Made by a program: the position numbers and the translations under genes. A DNA stretch of 64,000 bases from Pseudotabrizicola alkalilacus. GTDB lineage: Bacteria; Pseudomonadota; Alphaproteobacteria; Rhodobacterales; Rhodobacteraceae. Every line of letters begins with the position of its first letter. The first letter of the stretch is position 1. The notes below the pieces were generated by a model. The model was not told the origin of the DNA and made no database searches. It saw only the letters and a list, made by a program, of their open reading frames with translations. Below are positions 8,247 through 16,055 of the stretch, piece by piece. Location of the stretch: contig NZ_QWEY01000001.1 of assembly GCF_003443995.1 (NCBI RefSeq), positions 248,001 to 312,000 of the forward strand. The letters run 5' to 3'.

Positions 8247-9245
8247 ATGAATTTCGATCTGAATGCAACCACGGCCTTTGACGCGTCCATTCCGGTCGGG
8301 CCCGAGGCACCTGTACCGCTGGAGGAGGCGCTCGGCTTTGTAGACCGGGTCTTCGGGATCGACACGATCCTGTCGGATAAATCTTTAGAAATTGTCGCTA
8401 AATATTATCGGCAATCCATCCCGGGTTATGCCGCGATCTACAACCGCTGGCAATGCATGCACCTCGCCTTGCATGAGCCCCATCTGGATGAGGAAGGCGC
8501 CTTCTTTGCCCAGGCCCAGGTGGTGTCGGATCTGTTGACCAGTGCGCCGGGGCAAAGGGTGCTGGAGCTGGGCTGCGGGCTGGGGGCAAACACGCTGCAT
8601 CTGGCTGCGCGCCATCCCGGCACCGACTTCATTGGCCTCGACCTGATGGCCGAGCATGTCACCCGCGCCAGAGCCAAAGCCAGTAACTTGCCCAATGCAA
8701 GCTTCCGCTGCGCCAGTTTCGATGCGCTGCCCGAGGATGCCGAAGGATTCGACGTGATCTTCGCCGTCGAGACCCTGTGTTACGCCCGATCGACCGATGA
8801 TTTGGCCTTGAGGCTGGCCCGCCTTCTGCGCCCCGGTGGCTGGGTTGTCATTTTTGACGCTCATCGCAAGGAAGGGTTCGAGACCTTCCCCGTCGCTCTG
8901 GTGACAGCCGCCCGACTCTATGAGGCGACCACGGCTGTCACGCGCGGCTTCCATCGGGATGGAGCGTGGGAGAGGGCGCTGACGGCGGCGGGACTGGTCG
9001 CCGCCAGCGAAAGCATCACGGCGAAAACGCATCAGGGTCTGGCCACACTGCACCGGAGGGCAACGAAGGTCTTTGTTGATCCGAAGTGGCGCCTGATGCT
9101 GCGGACCATGCCGCGCTACTTCGCGCGCAATGCCGTCGCCGGGCTTCTGGGCTATCATGTCTGCTTTGGCGACGGCCCTGAACCTGATCCGGAGCGCGGC
9201 GTGATCGCCTATCAGCAGATCATGGCCCGGAAAGACGTCTACTGA
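8247..9245 (+). CDS. class I SAM-dependent methyltransferase
   Basis: 332 aa. The Rossmann methyltransferase core is clear: motif I VLELGCGLGANT (about residues 110-121), an acidic end of strand 2 (FIGLDLMAEHV), motif post-I around ASFDALPEDAEGFDVIFAVETL, and LLRPGGWVVIFDAHRK (about 193-208). An extra N-terminal helical segment of about 90 residues and a C-terminal 100-residue region are present, as in sterol/tocopherol-type and sugar methyltransferases. An AAAGG ribosome site precedes the ATG. Located beside polysaccharide genes, it may methylate a sugar or lipid carrier, but the substrate is unknown. Confidence 0.8.
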   Translation: MNFDLNATTAFDASIPVGPEAPVPLEEALGFVDRVFGIDTILSDKSLEIVAKYYRQSIPGYAAIYNRWQCMHLALHEPHLDEEGAFFAQAQVVSDLLTSAPGQRVLELGCGLGANTLHLAARHPGTDFIGLDLMAEHVTRARAKASNLPNASFRCASFDALPEDAEGFDVIFAVETLCYARSTDDLALRLARLLRPGGWVVIFDAHRKEGFETFPVALVTAARLYEATTAVTRGFHRDGAWERALTAAGLVAASESITAKTHQGLATLHRRATKVFVDPKWRLMLRTMPRYFARNAVAGLLGYHVCFGDGPEPDPERGVIAYQQIMARKDVY

Positions 9246-9252
9246 CAGGCCC

Positions 9253-9810
9253 CTATGCCCTGCTGCGTTTCACCGCGTCGCTGCCAACAAGCATCCTTGT
9301 CTTCTGGCCCATCAGCTCGATCAGGATCCAGACCCGGCGCTCGGGCTCGCTGCGCTCGACCTCGGCGAGGAGGCCAGCGAAGGGGCCGGCACTGATCAGC
9401 ACCTGGTCCCCAGGGGCCAGTTCGTCAGGCGGCAGGATCAACCCCTCGGCATCGCAGCCAAGCGCGATCTGCTCGACCAGGCCTTGCGGCACGGCGACGG
9501 GCATTCCCCCGAAGGCCACCAGCTGCGTTACCCCCATCGTGCTGTTGACCGCGCGCCAGCGTGACCCGGCGGGATCAAGCGCGACAAACAGATAGCCGGG
9601 AAACAGCAGCCGTGGCTCAGTGCGGAACCGTGCGCCACAGCGCCGTGTTTCCAGCCGCTGGGGCGCAAAGACCGGGAAATCCTGACGCAGCAAATTGCGC
9701 CGGGCGATCGCCAGAGCATTGGGCTTGAGCTGGGCGAGATACCATTGCTGGCCGGGTCGGGTGCCGAGACGGCACAGCGCGGCATCGATTGGCGTGCGGG
9801 AATGAAACAT
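9253..9810 (-). CDS. NusG/RfaH-like transcription antiterminator
   Basis: 185 aa. The N-terminal NGN domain is recognisable (QQWYLAQLKPNALAIARRNL, then LLFPGYLFVALDPAGSRWRAV and VTQLVAFGGMPVAVP), and a KOW segment follows (LAPGDQVLISAGPFAGLLAEV to MGQKTRMLV). Specialised NusG paralogues bind RNA polymerase and prevent early termination in long surface-polysaccharide operons. The gene is downstream of and co-directional with the WecA-like gene, and convergent with the methyltransferase (a 7-base gap). The housekeeping nusG normally neighbours secE and rplK, which are absent here, supporting a specialised paralogue. Confidence 0.85.
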   Translation of the reverse strand: MFHSRTPIDAALCRLGTRPGQQWYLAQLKPNALAIARRNLLRQDFPVFAPQRLETRRCGARFRTEPRLLFPGYLFVALDPAGSRWRAVNSTMGVTQLVAFGGMPVAVPQGLVEQIALGCDAEGLILPPDELAPGDQVLISAGPFAGLLAEVERSEPERRVWILIELMGQKTRMLVGSDAVKRSRA

Positions 9811-9825
9811 GATCCGCGCCGCGCC

Positions 9826-10959
9826 TCAGTGGACACGGGCCGGCGTGGGCGCGCAGGTCGCACCCTGCCACCGCTGGCCCATCCGCAGGCGTCGCCGCAC
9901 CAGCCGCATGCCCAGCCCGTAGGTGACGAAGAACAGGGCGGAGAAAAACGCCAGGGCCAGCGCCGCCCCCAATGGCCGGGCGTGCAGCAGGACACCAGCC
10001 ACCATCGGCGCGGCGATGAAAGGCAGCATGACGGTCGTCGCCACTGGGTTCGTGATCCGCCGGCGCGACCGGCTGAAGACCGTAATCTCCAGGCCTCGCA
10101 TGACGAACTGATGGAAATGCAGCCGGTCGGGCATCGAGACCGGCAGGTTGCGCCTGCGCCGACGATAGATCGCCAGCGTGAGGTCGGCCAGCGGCCAGAA
10201 CAGCATCAGCATCATCGCCAATGGCGTGACATCCGGGTTACGGGCAGCGAGCGTTATGCCCAGCCAGGCCAGCAGGAAGCCCACCGAATATGCACCCGCA
10301 TCGCCGAAGAAGATTCGGCCGAAGGGGAAATTGAACATGAGAAAGCCCAGCACCGCAGCGCCCAGCAGCAGCGCAAAGGCAGCGATCTCGGTATCCCCGA
10401 CCCAGATCGCCGTGCCGCCAATTCCCGCCGCGGCCAGAAGCGCGGTAAAGCCGGCAAGGCCGTTCAGCCCATCAATGAGGTTGAACGCATGCGCGATGGT
10501 CGAGGCGGCGACGACGGTGATCAGAATTGCCAGCGGCGCCCAGGACAGCAGCAGATCGAGCGCGGGCAGGCCGGTTTCCTCGATCCAGGTGCCGGTCAGA
10601 AAGACGGCCAGAGCGGCAGACACCAACGCGGCACCCAGCCGACCGGCCGGGGCCACGGGATAGCCCAGATCCTCGATCGCGCCGGACAGGAACAATGGAA
10701 AGACGGCCAGCATCAACGCCAGCCAGAGCGAATCCCATGCCGGCACGGTCAGGGCCACGGCGACGAGCAGCGCTCCGAACACCGCCACTCCGCCCAGACG
10801 CGGCGTCGGCGTCGTATGGGCGGCCTGCACCGCCATAAGATCGCCGTGACGGGTCAGCCTGTGCAAGGCGCTGCGGGTCTTGATGATCAGAACGCCGCAG
10901 ACAAGGGCGGCAACCCCGAAAGCGGCAAGGCCTTCTGTGGTGAATACTTCGCGCAACAT
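9826..10959 (-). CDS. WecA/MraY-like undecaprenyl-phosphate sugar-1-phosphate transferase
   Basis: 377 aa with about ten membrane helices. Family motifs are present: PTPRLGGVAVF (cytoplasmic loop 1), IEDLGYPV (the acidic DD-type motif appears as ED), AFNLIDGLNGLAGF (the catalytic N-x2-D-G-x-N loop), GRIFFGDAGAYSVGF and a basic RLHFHQ corresponding to the HIHH region. It loads the first sugar-1-phosphate on undecaprenyl phosphate. ATG 10959 was chosen because GAGGG lies just upstream; a TTG at 10971 is possible. It forms a two-gene unit with the RfaH-like gene. Confidence 0.85.
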   Translation of the reverse strand: MLREVFTTEGLAAFGVAALVCGVLIIKTRSALHRLTRHGDLMAVQAAHTTPTPRLGGVAVFGALLVAVALTVPAWDSLWLALMLAVFPLFLSGAIEDLGYPVAPAGRLGAALVSAALAVFLTGTWIEETGLPALDLLLSWAPLAILITVVAASTIAHAFNLIDGLNGLAGFTALLAAAGIGGTAIWVGDTEIAAFALLLGAAVLGFLMFNFPFGRIFFGDAGAYSVGFLLAWLGITLAARNPDVTPLAMMLMLFWPLADLTLAIYRRRRRNLPVSMPDRLHFHQFVMRGLEITVFSRSRRRITNPVATTVMLPFIAAPMVAGVLLHARPLGAALALAFFSALFFVTYGLGMRLVRRRLRMGQRWQGATCAPTPARVH

Positions 10960-11393
10960 ACTATCCCTCAAAGCGTTTGTTGGGCAGCTGGGTAATCCGA
11001 TTGCGCAGCTAGGATTGTATGCAGAAGCACAAGGCTTCTACATATCCGGAGCATCAAAGTAGATGCCGGTCATTTCCTATTTTTTGACATGCAATCTCAA
11101 GTTGATATTGCGCCCACGCGCACCTTTGCAGATGCAGCATCGTCCGTAAATATCATATAATTATAGACTAAATATGTCGTTACTTCTGGCCGCAACTCTA
11201 GGTAATCTAAGGAAGGAGTCCATTACGATCGCCTGTATGATGCGGACGCCTGGTGAGTATTTAATCTGTATATAAAGTAGGTTTTTATCCGTGGAAAATA
11301 GCGATAACCATTGTCCGCAATAGCCGTCGATAGAGAATGCGTTCCGGCGCGGATCGGCATGCCAGAATAAAACACACTATTAAGGCCAGCGTG
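10960..11393. other. AT-rich divergent regulatory interval
   Basis: About 430 bases between the divergent WecA-like gene and the first small regulator, the most A/T-rich part of the window. It has an inverted repeat AGAAGC-N5-GCTTCT (11023-11039) about 65 bases upstream of the WecA-like start, and a consensus TTGACA (11084-11089) followed at 16 bases by TATTGC on the plus strand, a possible promoter towards the regulator. TATAAT-like runs occur near 11155 and 11265. No gene is supported. Confidence 0.4.
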
Positions 11394-11795
11394 ATGACCC
11401 GGGACAGCCTTTTGGCGCTCGAGATTGACTTCGAGAGGCAAATCTATGAGTCGAAACTCTTGTCGCTGTTTCGGCGCAGTCCGTCGACGTGGGAACTTTT
11501 GCTCCACCTCGCCCAGTTCGAGGAGGGATCGGAGGATGGCGTTTACAACACACTTGATCGCCTCCGGACGCGGTATCTGGGGAATTCCGCGATGCTGAAA
11601 TTCGTGCGCGAGCGACGGGATGACGGATTGCTGCTTTTTACCGAGCACACGAAACGCAGCAAATGGAAAGTCTCTCTGGATGCGGAGCTTCGCGATGCCC
11701 TGCTCCTAGCGCTTGAGGAGCGTAATCGGGGGCTGGGGCAGGCCCTTGCCCCGAAAGAGGACAAGCCGCAAATGAGCAAGCAGATCATCAGATAA
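11394..11795 (+). CDS. small winged-helix-like (MarR-type?) regulator, paralogue A
   Basis: 133 aa from ATG 11394; an in-frame ATG at 11337 would add 19 residues that have no counterpart in the paralogue. The body (FERQIYESKLLSLFRRSPSTWE, LLLHLAQFEE, LGNSAMLKFVRERRDDGLLLF, KRSKWKVSLDAEL) aligns over about 100 residues with the protein on the opposite strand. The order helix, S-A-M-L-K-F recognition-like helix, R-E-R-R-D-D-G-L wing and a K-W-x-V-x-L strand resembles MarR-type winged helices, with short C-terminal dimerisation. Likely a DNA-binding regulator of the polysaccharide genes (inference). Confidence 0.6.
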   Translation: MTRDSLLALEIDFERQIYESKLLSLFRRSPSTWELLLHLAQFEEGSEDGVYNTLDRLRTRYLGNSAMLKFVRERRDDGLLLFTEHTKRSKWKVSLDAELRDALLLALEERNRGLGQALAPKEDKPQMSKQIIR

Positions 11796-11821
11796 AGGCG
11801 CGGCGCGCGGTCATCGCGCCT
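11796..11821. terminator. bidirectional hairpin between convergent regulators
   Basis: Arms AGGCGCG (11796-11802) and CGCGCCT (11815-11821) flank a GC-rich loop; the hairpin starts right after the stop of paralogue A and overlaps the stop of paralogue B. No U-run, so termination strength is uncertain. Confidence 0.4.
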
Positions 11822-12242
11822 GTTGCCGCAGCAGCAACAGATCCAGCAGATCTGCCCGCAGATCCTCGGAAATCGCCAAGGTCCACTTGCTCTGCTTTTG
11901 GGGGCTTCGGTTGAAGCGGATGATGCCGTCCTCGCGCCGCTCGCGCAGGAATCGCAGCAGCGCCGATTGACCGAGCGCATTCGTTTCAACGGACTCGACG
12001 ATCTCATAGAGACCTGGACCTTGCTGTTCGTCGGCCCGCGCGATCATCAGGAGAACCTCCCAGGTGGTGGCGTTGCGCCGGAAGATCGAAAGTTTGGGGT
12101 GCTTGAACACCGCGCGCTCGAAGGCAAGCTCGGATTGCAGCAGGTAGCGGGGCCGCGACTGGCAGAACGGATTTTCCTGCCTTTGGCTGTCATCTCTTAC
12201 GCTGCTGTCTGGCTTCTCTGTCTGTCCGAAATCCCTGGGCAT
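11811..12242 (-). CDS. small winged-helix-like (MarR-type?) regulator, paralogue B
   Basis: 143 aa, convergent with and paralogous to the gene at 11394-11795. Matching blocks are FERAVFKHPKLSIFRRNATTWE, LLMIARADEQ, LGQSALLRFLRERREDGIIRF and KQSKWTLAISEDL. A 30-residue polar N-terminal tail rich in Gln and Ser precedes the shared domain. AGGA lies nine bases before the ATG. A promoter with a palindrome over its -35 is present about 90 bases upstream (12335-12378), which suggests auto- or cross-regulation by this pair. Exact family unknown; MarR-like fold is my inference from secondary-structure pattern. Confidence 0.65.
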   Translation of the reverse strand: MPRDFGQTEKPDSSVRDDSQRQENPFCQSRPRYLLQSELAFERAVFKHPKLSIFRRNATTWEVLLMIARADEQQGPGLYEIVESVETNALGQSALLRFLRERREDGIIRFNRSPQKQSKWTLAISEDLRADLLDLLLLRQQAR

Positions 12243-12334
12243 CCGTCTCTATCCTATCTGGTTGCCAGACCCTGAAACCGAATAGACGGCGACCCTGTCA
12301 TTCTCTGTCATGGCCCCCCGAACACTTCGGCCGC

Positions 12335-12363
12335 ATATTAAAGGGTATTTCGTGCCATGTGAA
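12335..12363 (-). promoter_or_regulatory. predicted sigma-70 promoter of regulator B
   Basis: On the minus strand TTCACA (12358-12363) and TAATAT (12335-12340) are separated by exactly 17 bases, giving 5/6 and 4/6 consensus matches. The predicted start of transcription near 12328 leaves a leader of about 85 bases before the regulator ATG. The -35 lies within the palindrome at 12353-12378. Confidence 0.5.
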
Positions 12364-12378
12364 GTCACTTCACTGGCA
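12353..12378. promoter_or_regulatory. palindromic operator overlapping the -35 of regulator B
   Basis: A perfect 7-base inverted repeat GTGAAGT-C-ACTTCAC (12359-12373) is extended outward by TGCCA on the left and TGGCA on the right with one unpaired base. Its centre lies about 37 bases upstream of the predicted start of transcription, a position used by repressors and class II activators. Confidence 0.55.
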
Positions 12379-12547
12379 TGACGTTGCAAAAGGCCTTAAA
12401 AAGATTGAAGAAAGTCAGCCCCATCGCGCGCGCCTCGCGGGAGCGCGTGACCAGAACATCGGATCACCCTGCTGTAGGCGAGCACGATGATGGGAAGGGC
12501 GGATTGGGCCCTCAAGGCAAAGTCCCCCGAAGCGGTGGGATGACCAC

Positions 12548-12877
12548 TCATAGCGCAGGGCGCAAGCCGCCATGCTGGCGCAAGCCCGTGAACGGTTCAC
12601 CGTAAACCGTGAATGTAACGTCAGAGCCAGACGGAGCCGGGCCTATAGGCAGGCACAATCTGTTGCTCTCGGCCCATTGATCCAGTGTAAGCCGGATGGT
12701 CTGGGTGATCAGGGCAACAAAGCTGCCGTGCTGTTCCAGCTTCTGCACAGCCGCAGCTGCCATGCCGACTGCCTCAATCATAGAGTGCGAATCTTCGGGG
12801 TCTATGCGCAGGGGCGCTGCAAGTTCTGTGGTAGTGAAAACGTCCACAGTCGGAACGGTGATCCGGGCGACGTGCAT
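12548..12877 (-). CDS. hypothetical protein, about 109 aa
   Basis: Three consecutive ATGs (12883, 12880, 12877) follow a perfect AGGAGG; the third has ideal spacing (seven bases) and is chosen. The product (MHVARITVPTVDVFTTTEL...) alternates beta-like stretches with a central helix (SHSMIEAVGMAAAAVQKLEQ) and ends in a Pro/Gly-rich part. No signal peptide or known domain is recognised. The strong ribosome site argues that it is a real gene. It lies upstream of regulator B on the same strand, separated by that gene's own promoter. Confidence 0.55.
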   Translation of the reverse strand: MHVARITVPTVDVFTTTELAAPLRIDPEDSHSMIEAVGMAAAAVQKLEQHGSFVALITQTIRLTLDQWAESNRLCLPIGPAPSGSDVTFTVYGEPFTGLRQHGGLRPAL

Positions 12878-13082
12878 CATCATGCCTCCTGCAATGTGAT
12901 GGAACGATTGCGGGAAAAAGGCTGAACATTCCCCGAATTGGCTGTGTCAGTTTTGTGCCGATTCTTCTCGCCTGTTCCTGCGCCGTTCCGCGCAACAGTG
13001 CACGAACCTGCAAGATCAGCAGAGCCGGAGCCTTTAGATATTGACGTTTTTTCAGGGGTCTTGTAGGTGCCGCAGTGGGACA

Positions 13083-13100
13083 CCCTTCCCCAACGAAGGG
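13083..13100 (+). promoter_or_regulatory. small hairpin in the serC leader
   Basis: CCCTTC (13083-13088) and GAAGGG (13095-13100) form a short stem 20 bases before the serC start. A weak promoter-like pair, TTGACG (13041-13046) and TAGGTG (13064-13069) spaced 17, lies just upstream. Function unknown. Confidence 0.3.
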
Positions 13101-13120
13101 CATTTATCTGTGAGGATACC

Positions 13121-14278
13121 ATGGCTGATCTGATCGCCCCGGCGTTGCGCCCGGCTAACCCGCGCTTTTCTTCTGGCCCCTGTGCCAAGATTCCCGGATT
13201 TTCCCTTGATATGCTTGACGATGCGCCCTTGGGCCGCTCGCACCGTGCCGCTGTCGGCAAGGCCAAGCTGAAAGAAGCCATCGAACTCACCCGCGAGATT
13301 CTGGGCGTGCCTGCGGACTACCGCATCGGCATCGTCCCCGGTTCCGATACCGGCGCTGTGGAAATGGCGATGTGGTCGCTGTTGGGCGCGCGTCCGGTCG
13401 AGATGCTGGCGTGGGAAAGCTTTGGTGAGGGCTGGGTCACGGATGTGGTCAAACAGCTGAAGCTGGATGCGGTGGTCAAAAAGGCCCCTTACGGCCAGAT
13501 CGTGGATTTCTCGACCGTCGATTTCGACAAGGACGTGGTGTTCACCTGGAACGGCACCACCAGCGGGTGCCGCCTGCCCAATGCCGATGCCATTCCGGCG
13601 GACCGTCAGGGGTTGACGATCTGCGACGCCACCTCCTCGGCCTTTGCGATGGAGATGGACTGGGCCAAGCTGGATGTGGTGACCTTCAGCTGGCAGAAGG
13701 TGCTGGGTGGCGAGGGCGCGCATGGCATGCTGATCCTGAGCCCGCGCGCGGTGGAGCGGCTGGAAAGCTATGTCCCGGCCTGGCCGCTGCCAAAGATTTT
13801 CCGCCTGACTGCCAAGGGCAAGCTGATCGAGGGCATTTTTGTCGGCGAGACCATCAACACCCCGTCGATGCTGGCGCTGGAGGATTATCTGGTTGCGCTG
13901 AAATGGGCGAAATCTGTCGGTGGCCTGCGCGGTCTGGTGGACCGGGCGACAGCCAATGCGCAAGTGGTCTGGGAGTTTTGCGCCGCAAACCCGTGGCTGC
14001 AGAATCTGGCGGAAACGGCAGAGATCGCCTCGACCACCAGCGTTTGCCTGAAGTTCGCCGACGCGCGGATCACGGATGGCGAGGCTTTTGCCAAGGCCGT
14101 GGCCAAGCGGCTGGAAAAGGCCGGGGTGGCATATGACATCGGCGCGTATCGCGATGCGCCTGCGGGCCTGCGGATCTGGTGCGGATCGACGGTGGAAACC
14201 GCCGATGTGACAGCGCTGATGCCGTGGATCGCCCACGCGTTCGAGGCTGAAATCGCAGCACTTGCGCAAGCTGCCTGA
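13121..14278 (+). CDS. serC: phosphoserine aminotransferase
   Basis: 385 aa; the start is ATG 13121, with GAGG nine bases before it. SerC is a PLP enzyme converting 3-phosphohydroxypyruvate and glutamate into phosphoserine and 2-oxoglutarate. Seen are [18 protein letters not shown] near the N-terminus (phosphate binding), [32 protein letters not shown] (Asp holding the PLP ring) and the Schiff-base lysine in [17 protein letters not shown]. It matches the long alphaproteobacterial SerC subtype. It is followed by serA across a long hairpin, so the two form a serine-synthesis unit. Confidence 0.93.
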   Translation: MADLIAPALRPANPRFSSGPCAKIPGFSLDMLDDAPLGRSHRAAVGKAKLKEAIELTREILGVPADYRIGIVPGSDTGAVEMAMWSLLGARPVEMLAWESFGEGWVTDVVKQLKLDAVVKKAPYGQIVDFSTVDFDKDVVFTWNGTTSGCRLPNADAIPADRQGLTICDATSSAFAMEMDWAKLDVVTFSWQKVLGGEGAHGMLILSPRAVERLESYVPAWPLPKIFRLTAKGKLIEGIFVGETINTPSMLALEDYLVALKWAKSVGGLRGLVDRATANAQVVWEFCAANPWLQNLAETAEIASTTSVCLKFADARITDGEAFAKAVAKRLEKAGVAYDIGAYRDAPAGLRIWCGSTVETADVTALMPWIAHAFEAEIAALAQAA

Positions 14279-14285
14279 CGGTGGT

Positions 14286-14336
14286 GGCGGGGAGACCCCC
14301 GCCCTACCCCAACCGTAGGGCGGGGGTCTCCCCGCC
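14286..14336 (+). repeat. large perfect inverted repeat between serC and serA
   Basis: Two perfectly complementary 22-base arms (14286-14307 and 14315-14336) enclose a 7-base loop. Each arm itself contains the smaller unit GGCGGGG-N4-CCCCGCC, also found at 24013 and 24312. It starts seven bases after the serC stop and could act as a transcriptional attenuator, mRNA stabiliser or REP-like element. Confidence 0.8.
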
Positions 14337-14366
14337 GCCCCCTTCCCATTCAAGATAGGTTCCATC

Positions 14367-15962
14367 ATGGCCCCCAAGGTCCTCGTTTCCGACGAACTCT
14401 CCGAAACCGCCGTCCAGATCTTCCGCGACCGTGGCGTCGAGGTCGATTACATGCCCAAGCTGGGTAAGGACAAAGACGCGCTGCTGGCGGTCATCGACCA
14501 GTATGACGGTCTGGCAATCCGCTCGGCCACCAAGGCCACCGAAAAGCTGCTGGCGGCGGCCACCCGGCTGAAGGTGATCGGCCGCGCCGGGATCGGTGTC
14601 GACAATGTTGACATTCCGGCCGCGTCGAAAAAGGGCGTGATCGTGATGAACACGCCGTTCGGCAACTCGATCACCACCGCCGAACATGCGATCGCGATGA
14701 TGTTTGCCGTGGCGCGCCAATTGCCCGAGGCCAATGCCAGCACCCATTCCGGCAAATGGGAAAAGTCGCGCTTCATGGGCGTGGAGCTGTTCAACAAGAC
14801 CCTCGGCGTGATCGGCGCGGGCAACATCGGCGGCATCGTCTGCGACCGCGCTTTGGGTCTGCACATGAAGGTGGTGGCCTATGACCCCTTCCTGTCGGAC
14901 GAGCGCGCTGTGCAGATGGGCGTCACCAAGGTCGAGCTGGATGAGCTGCTGGCGCGGGCCGATTTCATCACCCTGCATGTGCCGCTGACCGACAAGACCC
15001 GCAATATCCTGAGCCGCGAGAACCTCGCCAAGACCAAAAAGGGTGTGCGCATCATCAACTGCGCCCGGGGCGGTCTGATCGACGAGGCGGCGCTGGCCGA
15101 GGCGCTGCAATCGGGGCAGGTGGCCGGTGCGGCGCTGGATGTGTTCGAGGTGGAACCGGCCACCGCCAGCCCGCTGTTCAACCTGCCCAATGTGGTGGTC
15201 ACGCCGCACCTTGGCGCCTCGACGACTGAGGCGCAGGAGAATGTGGCGCTGCAGGTCGCCGAGCAGATGTCGGATTACCTGCTGACCGGCGCTGTCACCA
15301 ACGCGCTGAACATGCCGAATGTCACCGCCGAAGAGGCCGCCGTGATGGGGCCATGGGTCAAGCTGGCCAGCCATCTGGGGGCGTTCATCGGCCAGATGAC
15401 GGATGAGCCGATCAAGGCGATCAACATCCTGTATGATGGCCGCGTGTCCGAGATGAACATCGCCGCGCTGAACCAATCGGTGATTGCGGGTGTGCTCAAG
15501 GCGCAGAACCCGGATGTGAACCTTGTTTCGGCCCCGGTTGTGGCCAAGGACAAGGGCATTCAGATTTCCACCACCCGGCAGGACAAGTCGGGGGTGTTTG
15601 ACGCCTATATCAAGGTGACCATGGTGACCGACAAGCGCGAACGCTCCATCGCCGGCACCTGTTTTTCGGATGGCAAGCCGCGCTTTATCCAGATCAAGGG
15701 CATCAACATCGACGCCGAAGTGGGCGAACACATGCTGTATACCACCAACGAAGACGTGCCGGGCATCATCGGCCTGCTCGGGATGACGCTGGGCAAGAAC
15801 GGGGTGAACATCGCCAACTTTACCCTTGGCCGGTCGGCCATCGGTCAGGATGCGATTGCTCTGCTTTATCTTGATCAGGCGATCAATCCGAAAGTCGTCG
15901 AAACGCTGGATAACACCGGCATGTTCCTGCAGGTCAAGCCGCTGGTGTTTGAAGGCGCGTAA
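14367..15962 (+). CDS. serA: D-3-phosphoglycerate dehydrogenase, long ACT-domain form
   Basis: 531 aa. It oxidises 3-phosphoglycerate with NAD+, the first step of serine synthesis. The order of domains is substrate domain, NAD-binding Rossmann domain with GVIGAGNIGG (about residues 148-157), RGGLIDEAAL with the catalytic Arg region, and HLGAST carrying the catalytic His (about 280). After residue 320 come an allosteric-substrate-binding domain and a C-terminal ACT domain (VPGIIGLLGMTLGKNGVNIANF, about 462-483) typical of serine feedback control. Length equals that of type I enzymes. Confidence 0.95.
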   Translation: MAPKVLVSDELSETAVQIFRDRGVEVDYMPKLGKDKDALLAVIDQYDGLAIRSATKATEKLLAAATRLKVIGRAGIGVDNVDIPAASKKGVIVMNTPFGNSITTAEHAIAMMFAVARQLPEANASTHSGKWEKSRFMGVELFNKTLGVIGAGNIGGIVCDRALGLHMKVVAYDPFLSDERAVQMGVTKVELDELLARADFITLHVPLTDKTRNILSRENLAKTKKGVRIINCARGGLIDEAALAEALQSGQVAGAALDVFEVEPATASPLFNLPNVVVTPHLGASTTEAQENVALQVAEQMSDYLLTGAVTNALNMPNVTAEEAAVMGPWVKLASHLGAFIGQMTDEPIKAINILYDGRVSEMNIAALNQSVIAGVLKAQNPDVNLVSAPVVAKDKGIQISTTRQDKSGVFDAYIKVTMVTDKRERSIAGTCFSDGKPRFIQIKGINIDAEVGEHMLYTTNEDVPGIIGLLGMTLGKNGVNIANFTLGRSAIGQDAIALLYLDQAINPKVVETLDNTGMFLQVKPLVFEGA

Positions 15963-16008
15963 GAACAGAACGCTCTTCCCTCATTTTCTGTCTTCAAATA
16001 TCCCGGGG

Positions 16009-16031
16009 GTCCGGGGGCAGCGCCCCCGGGC
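16009..16031 (+). terminator. GC-rich hairpin downstream of serA
   Basis: CCGGGGGC (16011-16018) and GCCCCCGG (16022-16029) form an 8-base stem with a 3-base loop, extendable by a wobble pair. Only a weak T-run (CTTTCC) follows. It lies between serA and the phosphatase gene and may end the serine transcript. Confidence 0.45.
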
Positions 16032-16055
16032 TTTCCGCATTCGAAAGGCCCGATC

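Larger units (their letters stand above)
12243..12547. other. intergenic interval upstream of regulator B
   Basis: About 305 bases. Apart from the promoter and palindrome at 12335-12378 I see no supported gene; short frames on both strands here lack ribosome sites and recognisable products. Confidence 0.5.

Noticed and set aside
12378-12925. Two plus-strand frames opposite the 109-aa gene
   Set aside because: The minus-strand gene has a perfect Shine-Dalgarno; these do not, and one starts inside the palindrome.
13052-15731. Long open frames antisense to serC and serA (up to 475 codons)
   Set aside because: They mirror well-conserved enzymes, have His/Arg/Gly-rich shadow composition and no ribosome sites.
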